34,266 nucleotides of DNA, taken from NCBI GenBank assembly GCA_964529715.1, contig CAZGXI010000044.1, positions 1 to 34,266 on the forward strand. The letters run 5' to 3'. Position 1 is the stretch's first letter; every line of letters begins with the position of its first letter. The stretch comes from CAZGXI01 sp964529715 (GTDB lineage: Bacteria; Chloroflexota; Anaerolineae; Aggregatilineales; Ch27). Positions 1 through 6,519 of the stretch are shown here, piece by piece. The translations under genes were made by a program, and so were the position numbers. The notes beneath the pieces are model-generated. The model worked only from the letters and a program-made list of their open reading frames with translations. It searched no databases and was not told the origin of the DNA.

Positions 1-360
1 CGCCTGCCGCAGACCAACGCTCGCCGCCGCGAAATCTGCGCGCTGTACGACGCCGGGCTGCGCGACCTGCCCTGGCTGCAACTGCCGGTGGAACGCGAAG
101 AGGTGATCTCGGCGCGGCATAACTACGTCGTGCGGCTGGACGACCGCGACGGCCTGGCCAACTGGCTGCGCGAACACAAGATCGCCACCGGGATGCACTA
201 TATCCCTAACCACCTGCACGCCATGTACCGCCCCTACGCCACGCCCCTGCCCGTCGCCGAGCGCGAGTGGACCCGCCTGCTGACTCTGCCACTGTACCCA
301 GCGCTCACCGACGGAGAAGTGGCCTACATCATCGACGTGATCCGGCGTTACCATGCCTGA
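1..360 (+). CDS. DegT/DnrJ/EryC1/StrS-family aminotransferase, C-terminal part
   Basis: An open frame runs in from the left edge, so only about the last 119 residues are visible and the start lies outside. The sequence ends in a pattern typical of PLP-dependent sugar aminotransferases of the DegT/DnrJ/EryC1 group: an N-Y-V-V-R-L strand, then T-G-M-H-Y-I-P-N-H-L-H, then the closing L-T-L-P-L-Y-P-A-L-T-D segment with helix V-A-Y-I-I-D-V-I. These enzymes transaminate nucleotide-linked keto-sugars for O-antigen, capsule or glycan synthesis. The PLP lysine region is not in the window. The stop codon overlaps the next glycosyltransferase start by 8 bases, which implies translational coupling and a shared role in surface polysaccharide assembly. 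The exact sugar substrate cannot be told. Confidence 0.85.
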   Translation, partial: RLPQTNARRREICALYDAGLRDLPWLQLPVEREEVISARHNYVVRLDDRDGLANWLREHKIATGMHYIPNHLHAMYRPYATPLPVAEREWTRLLTLPLYPALTDGEVAYIIDVIRRYHA

Positions 361-1222
361 ACTATCCATTGTCATCGTCAGCTATAACACGGGTGGCCCG
401 CTGCGCCGCTGCCTGGAGTCGATCCGGGCGACGCGCGGCGACCTTGACCTGGAGATCATTGTGGTCGATAACGGCTCGCGCGACGGCAGCCCGGACCTCG
501 TGCGCGAATGCGCGCCTGAGGCCGTGCTGATCGAGCCGGGCTACAACTCTTGGTTCACCGGCGGCAACAACATCGGCATCCGCGCCGCGACGGGCGAGTA
601 TGTCTTCGTGCTCAACCCGGACACGGTGATTCGACCCGGCGCATTGCAAACGCTGCTGGCCTACCTGCGCGCCCATCCTGAGGTGGGGGCGGTGAGCTGC
701 CAGATGCGCTTCCCCGACGGACGCCTGCAATCGACCTGTTCACAGGCCCCGCGCTACCCGGATCTGCTGCTGGGCTATACCTTCCTCGGCCCGATCCTGG
801 CGCCCTGGCGTGACCGCCGCCGCGCGCGGATGTGGTACGCCGGCTGGGAGCGCGACACCACACGCCCCGTCGAGGTGATCCCCGATTCGAGCCTGATGGC
901 CCCGCGCGCCGTGTTGCTGGAGATCGGGCTGTTTGACGAGCACTTCAAGCTGTACTTCACCGAAGACGACATCTGTCGGCGTCTCCATGCTGCCGGCTAC
1001 GCCGTGCACTTCGTGGCAGATGCCGTTTTGCTGCACGAGGAACATTCCAGCACGGCGCAGGTGCAACGCCTGGCCTCGCAGGTGTATTTCGACGATCTGC
1101 TGGTTTACGCCCGTAAATACTCCGGCGTCGCGGCGGCGCTGCTGCTGCGCGCCCTGATGGCCCCGACGCGCTGGGGGATGGACCTGGCGCAACGACTGCG
1201 GGGCGAACGCACGGCGTTCTGA
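353..1222 (+). CDS. Glycosyltransferase family 2 (rhamnosyltransferase-like)
   Basis: A 289-residue cytoplasmic or membrane-associated GT-A fold enzyme. It opens with LSIVIVSYNT, followed by IIVVDNGSRDGS (nucleotide-sugar binding), and has N-P-D-T near residue 88 as the DXD-equivalent metal-binding motif. F-D-E and T-E-D-D near residues 195-205 fit the catalytic-base region of WbbL-like rhamnosyltransferases. The length is usual for this group and no transmembrane helix is evident. The start overlaps the aminotransferase stop by 8 bases, so the two are very likely co-transcribed for polysaccharide synthesis. A good intrinsic terminator follows at 1268-1315. The acceptor and the donor sugar are not determined; 'rhamnosyltransferase-like' rests on family resemblance only. 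Confidence 0.9.
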   Translation: MPELSIVIVSYNTGGPLRRCLESIRATRGDLDLEIIVVDNGSRDGSPDLVRECAPEAVLIEPGYNSWFTGGNNIGIRAATGEYVFVLNPDTVIRPGALQTLLAYLRAHPEVGAVSCQMRFPDGRLQSTCSQAPRYPDLLLGYTFLGPILAPWRDRRRARMWYAGWERDTTRPVEVIPDSSLMAPRAVLLEIGLFDEHFKLYFTEDDICRRLHAAGYAVHFVADAVLLHEEHSSTAQVQRLASQVYFDDLLVYARKYSGVAAALLLRALMAPTRWGMDLAQRLRGERTAF

Positions 1223-1267
1223 CGAGAAACAGACTGCCGGGGACTCAAGCCCCCAGCTACAAAGGAC

Positions 1268-1315
1268 AAGCCCTCCGGGCTGAGATAGGATTAGCCCGGA
1301 GGGCTTATCTTTTTT
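1268..1315 (+). terminator. Intrinsic terminator after the glycosyltransferase
   Basis: A 14-base perfect stem (AAGCCCTCCGGGCT at 1268-1281 against 1293-1306) with an 11-base loop is followed by ATCTTTTTT on the plus strand. It sits 46 bases after the glycosyltransferase stop. The minus-strand FemAB-like gene also ends close by at 1327, and the hairpin could serve it too, but the minus side has no strong T run. Confidence 0.85.
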
Positions 1316-1326
1316 AGCCCCGGAGT

Positions 1327-2310
1327 TCACTCCGGGACAAGTCGGGCCAGCCGCCGCCGCGCCAGCGCCTTCACCGCACGGAAGCGCATTGCCCAGGGCT
1401 GCATCAGGATCGGGATGGCGTAGTCGTGCGGGCGTGCGCCGAGCGCCTCTTTAGCCTGCCGCACGCCATCCAGGGGGCGACCGTCGAAGCCGGCGCTCGG
1501 TCCCATGTTGTAGAGTGTCGCGCCCCGGTCGCATGCCTCGCGGATGGCTTCTCGTTGGAGCAGCTTGGTCGGGTTGAGGCGCGCGTAGTCGGAGTCCAGC
1601 GCGCCGGACCAGTGCAACACGCGCCCTGAGGCGTAGTAGACGTTGATCAGGCCGCCGATGATCTGCCCATCGTATTTGGCCAGCCACAGACTGACGCAGT
1701 CCTCCGGCAGACGGGCCAATGCCCGGTAGAGCGCCTGCGGATAGGGTGGCTCGCTCAAGCCCCATCGCCGTGCCGACAGGTGCAGCAGGCGATAGTAGGC
1801 GTCGAAATCCGCCACGCCGCTGCCTCGTCGCGCGACCACCCCTTCGCGCTCGGCCCGACGCATGTCGTAGCGCGCCGTCTTGGTGAACCCGCGCTCGGCG
1901 GCCTCGAAGCCGCCCGCCAGGTCCAGCAAATGGGTCGTCATGGCAACCGCGCCAGTTGAGATCGCGTCCGGCGCAGCCAGGGGATCGGTGGGATCGAGGT
2001 TGATCGCCAGCCAACCGGCCCCCTTCCACAGGCAATCCAGCGCGAGGCCCAGGTCTGTAGGCCGGACCATGCCCGCATCCGTCACCGGCCCGCCCAGAAA
2101 GCCAAACGGCATGGCTTCCAGCCAGCGCCAGGGGCCAACCCGGTCCGTTTGCAACAGCGGCAGCCAGGCCCGTCGTCCGTCCGGCAGGACGATCACGGCG
2201 GAGGCATCTCGCCAACGCGGAAAGGCCTGCAATAGGGTATCGATCCACAGCCGCGTGTGAAACAGGGTGAAGCCGGACGCAGCCGCGAACGGCGTCAGGT
2301 CGAAGGACAT
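1327..2310 (-). CDS. FemAB-like / GNAT-fold peptidyl- or acyltransferase
   Basis: A 327-residue protein of the FemAB/BioF2-like acetyltransferase class (Acetyltransf_6 type). Visible marks are the helix K-T-A-R-Y-D-M-R-R-A-E-R-E-G-V near the middle, then a GNAT-like core with K-Y-D-G-Q-I-I-G-G-L-I, L-H-W-S-G-A-L and L-N-P-T-K-L-L-Q-R-E-A-I, and the C-terminal Y-N-M-G-P-S-A-G strand. Proteins of this class transfer aminoacyl groups from aminoacyl-tRNA to peptidoglycan precursors, or acyl groups onto polysaccharide or lipid-linked sugars. The neighbouring glycan genes favour a cell-envelope role. The start is ATG at 2310. No clear Shine-Dalgarno sequence precedes it, so the transcript may have a very short leader. 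The gene is divergent from the acyltransferase at 2383. The substrate is unknown. Confidence 0.8.
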   Translation of the reverse strand: MSFDLTPFAAASGFTLFHTRLWIDTLLQAFPRWRDASAVIVLPDGRRAWLPLLQTDRVGPWRWLEAMPFGFLGGPVTDAGMVRPTDLGLALDCLWKGAGWLAINLDPTDPLAAPDAISTGAVAMTTHLLDLAGGFEAAERGFTKTARYDMRRAEREGVVARRGSGVADFDAYYRLLHLSARRWGLSEPPYPQALYRALARLPEDCVSLWLAKYDGQIIGGLINVYYASGRVLHWSGALDSDYARLNPTKLLQREAIREACDRGATLYNMGPSAGFDGRPLDGVRQAKEALGARPHDYAIPILMQPWAMRFRAVKALARRRLARLVPE

Positions 2311-2332
2311 GCGCGCTCGATTCGTCTATAAT
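2304..2332 (+). promoter_or_regulatory. Sigma-70-type promoter for the acyltransferase gene
   Basis: AGGACA at 2304-2309 and a perfect TATAAT at 2327-2332 are separated by 17 bases, upstream of the GTG start at 2383. The -35 box overlaps the first codons of the divergent FemAB-like gene, so the two genes share a 72-base control region. Confidence 0.6.
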
Positions 2333-2382
2333 GCATCCCGATCTGACCGGGCATCATACCGCGTCTTTGGCAGGAGGGAAAC

Positions 2383-3006
2383 GTGGCGCGTTCGCCGCTG
2401 GGACAGGCGTTTTTTCTGGCCGTCGGCCCCTACCGCGTGTTATGGCGTCCGCTGAGTACGACGGCCCTGGTCATCCGTGCCCTGGTTGAGGAAGCGATCT
2501 GGGGCATGGAGCCGGTAACAGAGTTGATCGCGCGGGCGCGCGGGCGGCAGCTTCCTACCCTGCTGCGCGCGCTAGGGGCGCAAATCGGCCCGGCGGTGGA
2601 TTTGCGCTGCCCGCTGCTGATCCACAACCCGCAGAACCGCCTGCGCGATCTTGCCATTGGGGCACAGACACATCTGGGCAAAGACTGTCTGCTCGACCTG
2701 ACCGCGCCGATTACCATCGGGGCCACCGTCACACTGGCGATGCGCGTCACGCTGATCACCCATTTCGACGCTTACTTCAGCCCGCTGCGGCTGGAAGCCT
2801 ATCCAACAAAGCGCGGAGCAGTGATCATCGAGGATGGAGCTTACCTGGGAGCAGGGGCCACCGTGCTGCACGGCGTGCGGATCGGCAGGTGTGCGGTGGT
2901 GGCGGCGGGGGCGCTGGTCCGCGAGGATGTGCCGCCTTACACGGTGGTGGCGGGCGTCCCAGCGCGCACGATCAAGACGCTCGATCCCGGCGCGGCAGGG
3001 TTGTAG
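2383..3006 (+). CDS. Left-handed beta-helix acyltransferase (LbetaH, sugar/serine O-acetyltransferase-like)
   Basis: A 207-residue hexapeptide-repeat transferase. The C-terminal half shows the beta-helix coil pattern: L-A-I-G-A-Q-T, I-T-I-G-A-T-V-T, the usual T-H-F-D loop region, then V-I-I-E-D-G-A-Y-L-G-A-G-A-T-V-L-H-G-V-R-I-G and finally V-V-A-G-V-P-A-R. The His in T-H-F-D is a plausible catalytic or substrate residue, as in related acetyltransferases. The start is GTG at 2383 because a strong AGGAGGG lies at 2372-2378. The first 60 residues are less conserved and may pack as a helical cap. Such enzymes add acetyl groups to sugars or small metabolites using acetyl-CoA. Next to glycan genes a polysaccharide O-acetylation role is likely but not proven. 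Confidence 0.85.
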   Translation: MARSPLGQAFFLAVGPYRVLWRPLSTTALVIRALVEEAIWGMEPVTELIARARGRQLPTLLRALGAQIGPAVDLRCPLLIHNPQNRLRDLAIGAQTHLGKDCLLDLTAPITIGATVTLAMRVTLITHFDAYFSPLRLEAYPTKRGAVIIEDGAYLGAGATVLHGVRIGRCAVVAAGALVREDVPPYTVVAGVPARTIKTLDPGAAGL

Positions 3007-3027
3007 TTAGCGGTTGGCAATGAGCAG

Positions 3028-3238
3028 ACCCAATGTGCAAGTTTCAGGAATGCAGTCAGGGTGAGTGCAAACCTCACCCCCTAGCCCCCTCTCCGTAAGC
3101 GGAGAGGGGGAAGCGGTCGCGTCGAATCTGCGCCGGCGACCCGTCCTCTCCGGGTGCAGACCTGTCCCGGTGTTTTGGCCGGGAGAGGGCGGCGGAGGGT
3201 GAGGTTCGGCGAAAGACAGAAAAACTTGCGCATTGCGT
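3028..3238. repeat. MITE-like nested palindromic repeat (family C, long copy)
   Basis: This gene-free stretch between 3007 and 3269 holds nested inverted repeats. The inner arms are CCTCACCCCCTAGCCCCCTC at 3073-3092 and the matching GGGAGAGGGCGGCGGAGGGT before 3201. A further small hairpin CTCTCC/GGAGAG lies in the left arm. The outer ends carry an imperfect inverted repeat, CAATGTGCAAGTTTC near 3031 against AAAACTTGCGCATTG near 3221-3235. Short copies of the C-rich core occur at 13606-13650 and 15355-15391. The outer arm recurs alone near 19665. This looks like a non-autonomous repeat; no ORF is present. Confidence 0.7.
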
Positions 3239-3253
3239 TTGCGACTGCCGAAC

Positions 3254-3275
3254 GCTGACGGCTGACCGCTCAGTA
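3254..3275. repeat. Heptad repeat (family A)
   Basis: Two GCTGAC-N heptads in a row followed by a degenerate third. The stop codon of the TauE/SafE-like gene on the minus strand (3270-3272) lies inside it. Related tracts occur at 5444-5475, 9593-9690, 11364-11393, 19521-19540 and 23039-23068. Confidence 0.6.
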
Positions 3276-4316
3276 GATGGCGATCACGCCGCCGAACATG
3301 CCCATGCCGCACACAAAGTACAGGTCGCCGGGCTGCTGCGGCGGCAGGTCGAGCACCACCTCGCCCGTCGCTGGCAGGATTTGCCAGATGCCCAAGCTGG
3401 GGATGGTGAATTCGCGCGTGCAGGCGTAAGTCTCGTGTGTGATCAGGCGCAGCCGGAGCGGCACGCCGCTGTGGGCGGTGTAGTGGCCGGGCGAGTAGTC
3501 ATAGTTCGTGGCGTAGATGGTCACTTCCTGCACGCCGTCCACCAGCCGGGCGGCCTGGGTCGGCGCGGACGATTCGTACAGGTAGGGCCGGGGAGCCAGC
3601 GAAGCCAGGATGCGGCTCGGCGCGAAGGGTGCGCCCAACACCTTGAGGCCGCCATCGATTGCCAAGAAGCCCAGCACGATGATCAGCAGTGCGGCGACGG
3701 CGGCGAAGATCGCCTGGAACCTGCCGCGAATTTGCGTCGCCAGAAAGCCCAGCACGAAAAAGGTCGGCGACGTGCCGAGCACGAAGGCGAACATCACCAG
3801 CGCCCCGGCGATGGCGCTGCCGGAACTGATCGCCAGGGCCTCCATGGCCTGCGTCGTGCCGCAGGGGATAAGCACGGTCAGCGCGCCGAGCAGGGCAGGC
3901 GCAAACAACTCCTGGCTCCTGGCCCGGTCGCGCAGCAGACGGGTAAAGACTTTGGGCGGCTGAAGGACGACATACCGGAAGATCGGGTGCACGTTCAGCA
4001 TGTTAAGCGCCGTCGCCAGCATGAACAGCCCGGCCACAAGCTGCATGATCCCGGTCACGGTCGGCGAAAGCTGCAAGGCCGATCCCAATGCGCCCAGGAG
4101 CAGCCCCAACAGCGTATAGGCAACCAGCTTGGCCGTCAGGAAGGCGAGCACCGGCAGTGGGTGGCGCGGGAACTGGATTCCCTGACGGGTCTGGCCGCGC
4201 CCGGTCTGCACAGGCACCTGCCGCGCCAGGGCCGTTGCCAGCAGGCCACCCTGCACGGCCAGGCAGGTGAGACCGCCGGTGGTCAGGCCGGTGAGAAAGA
4301 CGATCCAGAGGTCCAT
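3270..4316 (-). CDS. TauE/SafE-like membrane protein fused to a C-terminal cupredoxin domain
   Basis: A 348-residue polytopic protein. The N-terminal part (about residues 1-215) has six or so hydrophobic helices and opens with G-L-T-C-L-A-V-Q-G-G-L-L, typical of the UreH/DsbD-like branch of sulfite exporter TauE/SafE annotated proteins. Helix 4 contains L-I-P-C-G-T-T-Q-A-M, another family mark. After the last helix comes a cupredoxin-like domain (about 240-348) with Y-A-C-T-R-E-F-T-I-P-S-L-G and Y-F-V-C-G-M-G-M-F-G-G, whose Cys and Met residues are the likely copper ligands. The heavy-metal-associated domain often found at the N-terminus of relatives is absent. The likely role is copper handling or delivery at the membrane. 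The start is ATG at 4316 with AGGAG ten bases upstream. Confidence 0.85.
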   Translation of the reverse strand: MDLWIVFLTGLTTGGLTCLAVQGGLLATALARQVPVQTGRGQTRQGIQFPRHPLPVLAFLTAKLVAYTLLGLLLGALGSALQLSPTVTGIMQLVAGLFMLATALNMLNVHPIFRYVVLQPPKVFTRLLRDRARSQELFAPALLGALTVLIPCGTTQAMEALAISSGSAIAGALVMFAFVLGTSPTFFVLGFLATQIRGRFQAIFAAVAALLIIVLGFLAIDGGLKVLGAPFAPSRILASLAPRPYLYESSAPTQAARLVDGVQEVTIYATNYDYSPGHYTAHSGVPLRLRLITHETYACTREFTIPSLGIWQILPATGEVVLDLPPQQPGDLYFVCGMGMFGGVIAIY

Positions 4317-4377
4317 GTTGCGTACACTCCTGCGCCGCCAGCACGGCGCCAGCCGAATCAGATCGTTTTTCTTACTT

Positions 4378-4406
4378 AATTTACCGTTTTATGATGAAAT
4401 TGGCAA
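4378..4406 (-). promoter_or_regulatory. Promoter for the TauE/SafE-cupredoxin gene
   Basis: On the minus strand TTGCCA (4401-4406) and TAAATT (4378-4383) are separated by 17 bases, about 60 bases before the ATG at 4316. No recognised copper-regulator operator was seen in the AT-rich leader. Confidence 0.5.
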
Positions 4407-4441
4407 TTCGCACGGCCACGCCATCCCAGGCCGCCCCAAAC

Positions 4442-4469
4442 AAAAAAGCCCCCGCCGGAAGGCGGGGGC
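4442..4469 (-). terminator. Intrinsic terminator of the cold-shock gene
   Basis: A perfect 9-base GCCCCCGCC stem with a 4-base loop (4448-4469) is followed on the minus strand by TTTTTT (4442-4447). It lies 26 bases after the csp stop codon. Confidence 0.92.
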
Positions 4470-4494
4470 ATGAATTGACCCACTGACACACAGG

Positions 4495-4707
4495 CTACAG
4501 CTTGACGACGTTGCTGGCTTGCAGGCCCTTCGGTCCTTGCTCGATGGTGAACTCTACGCGCTGCCCTTCTTCAAGGTTACGGAAGCCGTTCCCTGCGATA
4601 GCCGAGTAGTGGACAAACACGTCCGGGCCGCCGTCCGGCTGCTGAATGAAGCCATAGCCTTTGGCCGTGTTAAACCACTTCACGGTTCCGACGACACGTT
4701 CAGCCAT
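4495..4707 (-). CDS. Cold-shock domain protein (CspA family)
   Basis: A 70-residue single cold-shock domain. It has the RNP1-like K-G-Y-G-F-I and RNP2-like D-V-F-V-H-Y motifs, the N-terminal G-T-V-K-W-F-N and the closing K-G-L-Q-A-S-N-V. The family binds single-stranded RNA and DNA, melts mRNA structure and acts as an RNA chaperone in the cytoplasm. The start is ATG at 4707, preceded by AAGGAG at 4716-4721; a longer in-frame extension upstream is untranslated leader. The gene has its own promoter (4863-4891), a leader of about 150 bases with strong hairpins and a perfect terminator, so it is a monocistronic unit, as is usual for csp genes. Confidence 0.95.
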   Translation of the reverse strand: MAERVVGTVKWFNTAKGYGFIQQPDGGPDVFVHYSAIAGNGFRNLEEGQRVEFTIEQGPKGLQASNVVKL

Positions 4708-4862
4708 TGGTAATTCTCCTTCACACATGGCTTGAAAACTTGGCATAGGCCGCCATGCATTACGACCGCTGTGCCTGCGACAAGACGACGCCCGGAGCGA
4801 TGGATCGCTGGGCGTCGTTTGTGGTTCTGCACATTGCTGCTGCCTGCGTCCTACGGGACGCA
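4708..4862 (-). promoter_or_regulatory. Long structured 5' leader of the csp mRNA
   Basis: About 150 bases lie between the predicted start site and the csp ATG. Two hairpins stand out: ACGACGCCC with GGGCGTCGT (roughly 4786-4819), and TGCGTCC with GGACGCA (4845-4862). Long structured leaders control csp translation and mRNA stability with temperature in other bacteria; a thermosensing role here is inferred by analogy. Confidence 0.5.
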
Positions 4863-4891
4863 ACTGTAGCTTTCTTTTGTCTTTTTGTCAA
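4863..4891 (-). promoter_or_regulatory. Promoter of the csp gene
   Basis: Minus strand: a perfect TTGACA (4886-4891), a 17-base A-rich spacer and TACAGT (4863-4868). The predicted start lies near 4856, giving the long leader. Confidence 0.7.
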
Positions 4892-4942
4892 CCGATTTCG
4901 TGCCTTGGGTGGGCCAGGCTCTGCCGCAACACGGGGCCGATC

Positions 4943-5440
4943 TCATGGCGCTTGCCGCGCGAGCCAGGCGTTCACCAGGCAGCGCGTGCTCTCGAAGGCC
5001 AGGTCCGGCAGATCGTCTGGCCCAAACCAGGCGACCGCGTCCACGTCGTCCAGGGGATGTACATCGCCGCTGACGACCTCGGCGGCGTACACGATGACGA
5101 TACTGGCCCCTGTCGCGCGTTCGCTGTGAAAGACGTCTAGCAGGCGCGTGACGCGCACCTCCAGGCCGGTTTCCTCACGCACCTCGCGGACCGCCGTCAC
5201 GCGCGGGTCCTCGCGGTCGTCCACAAAGCCCGCCGGGAGTGCCCAACGGCCCTGTTCCGGCGGCACACCGCGTTTGACCAGCAGCACACGCCCATCGTTC
5301 TCAATGAATACAGCGGCGGCGACCTTTGGATCGTGGAAGTGCACATAGCCGCAGGCTGGGCAGACCGGGCGTATCTGCCCAAATCGTTCAGCCTGAGAGA
5401 TCGCCGCGCCGCACTGGGGGCAGAAGTTGATGGTGGTCAT
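4943..5440 (-). CDS. Nudix hydrolase with N-terminal zinc ribbon
   Basis: A 165-residue enzyme. Residues 8-31 form a zinc ribbon with C-P-Q-C and C-P-A-C pairs, and the Nudix fold follows. The Nudix box is complete: G-F-V-D-D-R-E, seven residues, then REVREETGL, giving the G-x5-E-x7-REUXEEXGU signature that binds Mg2+ and cleaves nucleoside diphosphates linked to another group. The ribbon plus Nudix layout resembles NudC-type NAD-pyrophosphatases but the protein is shorter, so the substrate may be an ADP-sugar or similar. It lies on the same strand as a second Nudix gene (5537-6157), 96 bases away across a heptad repeat. No terminator is seen before the csp promoter. Confidence 0.88.
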   Translation of the reverse strand: MTTINFCPQCGAAISQAERFGQIRPVCPACGYVHFHDPKVAAAVFIENDGRVLLVKRGVPPEQGRWALPAGFVDDREDPRVTAVREVREETGLEVRVTRLLDVFHSERATGASIVIVYAAEVVSGDVHPLDDVDAVAWFGPDDLPDLAFESTRCLVNAWLARQAP

Positions 5441-5443
5441 GGG

Positions 5444-5475
5444 TAGCGGTCAGCCGTCAGCAATCAGCGGTCAAC
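5444..5475. repeat. Heptad repeat (family A)
   Basis: Plus strand reads AGCGGTCAGCCGTCAGCAAT followed by CAGCGGTCAAC, i.e. about four CAGC-based heptads, the complement of the GCTGACG unit. It lies directly upstream of the ribbon-Nudix gene and occupies the place where a promoter would be expected. Confidence 0.6.
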
Positions 5476-5536
5476 AAAGGACACTGCACCAGACGATTGT
5501 AGCGCGGTCTCGTCCGGCGCGCCGCCTGCTGAACTG

Positions 5537-6157
5537 CTAATCGAAATCCGTCGGCAGATCGGGATGGCGATAGTGCTCGAACAGCCGCACGATCTGCGCC
5601 GGGGTGACGCGTGACAGCGACAGAGCAGGGATCGCGTTGGGGGCAAAGAAGGCTGCCCCTGCCGTTTCGTGGCTGTCGGCAGCCGCGCCGCCGATCAGGT
5701 CGCAGCGGAAGAACAGCTTGTAGACGTGATAGGGATAGGGCGGCGTGTGGCCCTGCTTTTCGCGGTCATAGGCGGCCAGCAGCTTGGCCGCGCGCGTCCG
5801 GTAGCCGGTTTCCTCCCACACCTCGCGCTCGACCGCCTCGCGCGGCGAATCGGTCACGTCGGCCCAGCCGCCGGGCAGCGTCCACAGACCGTCGGAAAGC
5901 TCTTTAACCAGCAGGATTTCGCCGTCGCAGAACACCACGCCACGCACATCGACCTTCGGTGTGGCGTAGCCCACCTCCTGGGCGAACAGCTCGCGCACGT
6001 AGGCCGGGTCTGCATCGGACTGCGCCGCCATCATCTCGGCGGCAATGGTGCGAATCTGCTCGTAGCGTTCCACGTCGTAAACGTTCTGGGTGTAGGCCAG
6101 GCCGATCTGCGCGATGGCCTGGAGCCGTTTGGCCCACTGCAACCACTGAGGGTCCAT
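5537..6157 (-). CDS. Nudix hydrolase with NUDIX_N-type N-terminal domain
   Basis: A 206-residue protein. Residues 1-65 match the helical N-terminal domain of the ADP-ribose pyrophosphatase-like 'X-linked nucleoside diphosphate' hydrolases (W-L-Q-W-A-K-R-L-Q-A-I-A-Q, then Y-D-V-E-R-Y-E). The Nudix box follows: G-G-W-A-D-V-T-D, then REVWEETGY. The first Glu of the box is an Asp here, a mild change, while the catalytic R-E-x-x-E-E is intact. It probably hydrolyses a nucleoside diphosphate linked to a sugar or cofactor. Its ATG (6155-6157) sits exactly at the right end of repeat-element copy 1, so the native upstream region has been displaced. No Shine-Dalgarno sequence precedes it, and expression may depend on readthrough from the element or the upstream gene. 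Confidence 0.88.
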   Translation of the reverse strand: MDPQWLQWAKRLQAIAQIGLAYTQNVYDVERYEQIRTIAAEMMAAQSDADPAYVRELFAQEVGYATPKVDVRGVVFCDGEILLVKELSDGLWTLPGGWADVTDSPREAVEREVWEETGYRTRAAKLLAAYDREKQGHTPPYPYHVYKLFFRCDLIGGAAADSHETAGAAFFAPNAIPALSLSRVTPAQIVRLFEHYRHPDLPTDFD

Positions 6158-6468
6158 AAGAATTGGCGGCGGGGACTGTCGCCTTTAGGCGACAGGGGAA
6201 GCCGCCTTGCCCCTTTCGCAACCTTGTGCTATCCTGTGAACATACGGTCGGGCAACAGGCGTCCGCAGGATCATCGCCTCAGCGCGCGTCCGATGCGGCG
6301 CTTTAACAACTTCAGGTATCCGGTTGTGTGAGGAAGGCGCACACGTAAAATCTGAACCGTACATAAGAGAGAACCTCTTTCCAGGCCCGGATGGGGCCTT
6401 CGGAGCGTAACGTAGACCGCTGGGTCCTGCGTGCTCCGAGAAGTTGCCGCCTTTACGCGGCGGAGTCG
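6157..6468 (-). mobile_element. Structured repeat element, copy 1 (312 bp; HEARO/omega-RNA- or IS605-derivative-like)
   Basis: About 96% identical to 7470-7807 apart from one 26-base gap. Read on the minus strand it follows GTGA (complement of 6469-6472), begins CGACTCCGCCGC and ends in a large palindrome: GGCGGC, short mismatches, CTGTCGCCT and its complement (6165-6206), then AATTCTTA. Internal hairpins include CGGAGC/GCTCCG around GACC-GCTG-GGTC (6399-6441), AGGCCC/GGGGCCT (6383-6399) and GTGTG/CACAC nested in CGGTT/AACCG (6319-6358). No transposase, HNH or RuvC nuclease is encoded. A 98-codon frame runs through it but is probably not a gene. It separates the creatininase and Nudix genes. 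Insertion after GTGA is what I recall for HEARO elements; family identity needs a covariance-model search. Confidence 0.75.
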
Positions 6469-6472
6469 TCAC

Positions 6473-6500
6473 GTGAAACATCCTGTTTCAGAATGCGCCG
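6473..6500. repeat. 17-base palindrome plus 12-base flank shared with copy 2
   Basis: After the TCAC bordering copy 1 come GTGAAACATCCTGTTTC (hairpin TGAAACA-TCC-TGTTTCA) and then CAGAATGCGCCG. The same 12-mer CAGAATGCGCCG borders copy 2 directly at 7811-7822, where it is part of a gene. The 17-base hairpin is missing there. Confidence 0.6.
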
Positions 6501-6519
6501 CCCGAACACGCGCGGCGGG

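Noticed and set aside
3381..4379. Long plus-strand open frame opposite the TauE/SafE-cupredoxin gene
   Set aside because: Its product is Gln/Arg/Gly-rich low complexity without domains. It is the antisense shadow of a gene with clear membrane and copper motifs.
4708..4863. In-frame N-terminal extension of the cold-shock protein
   Set aside because: It covers the hairpin-rich leader and the promoter region. The standard 70-residue start has a good ribosome site.
6340..6380. ATGTACGGTTCAG on the minus strand, like the 3' half of group II intron domain V
   Set aside because: The matching 5' half (GAGCCGTAT type) is missing, the upstream bases fold as AAGAG/CTCTT instead, and no GUGYG 5' end or AY 3' end gives an in-frame splice of the split gene.
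6185..6481. A 98-residue minus-strand frame inside element copy 1 and its 95-residue counterpart at 7524-7811, about 92% identical
   Set aside because: Most base differences between the copies change the protein, and there is no ribosome site or known domain. The region is better explained as a structured RNA or DNA element.
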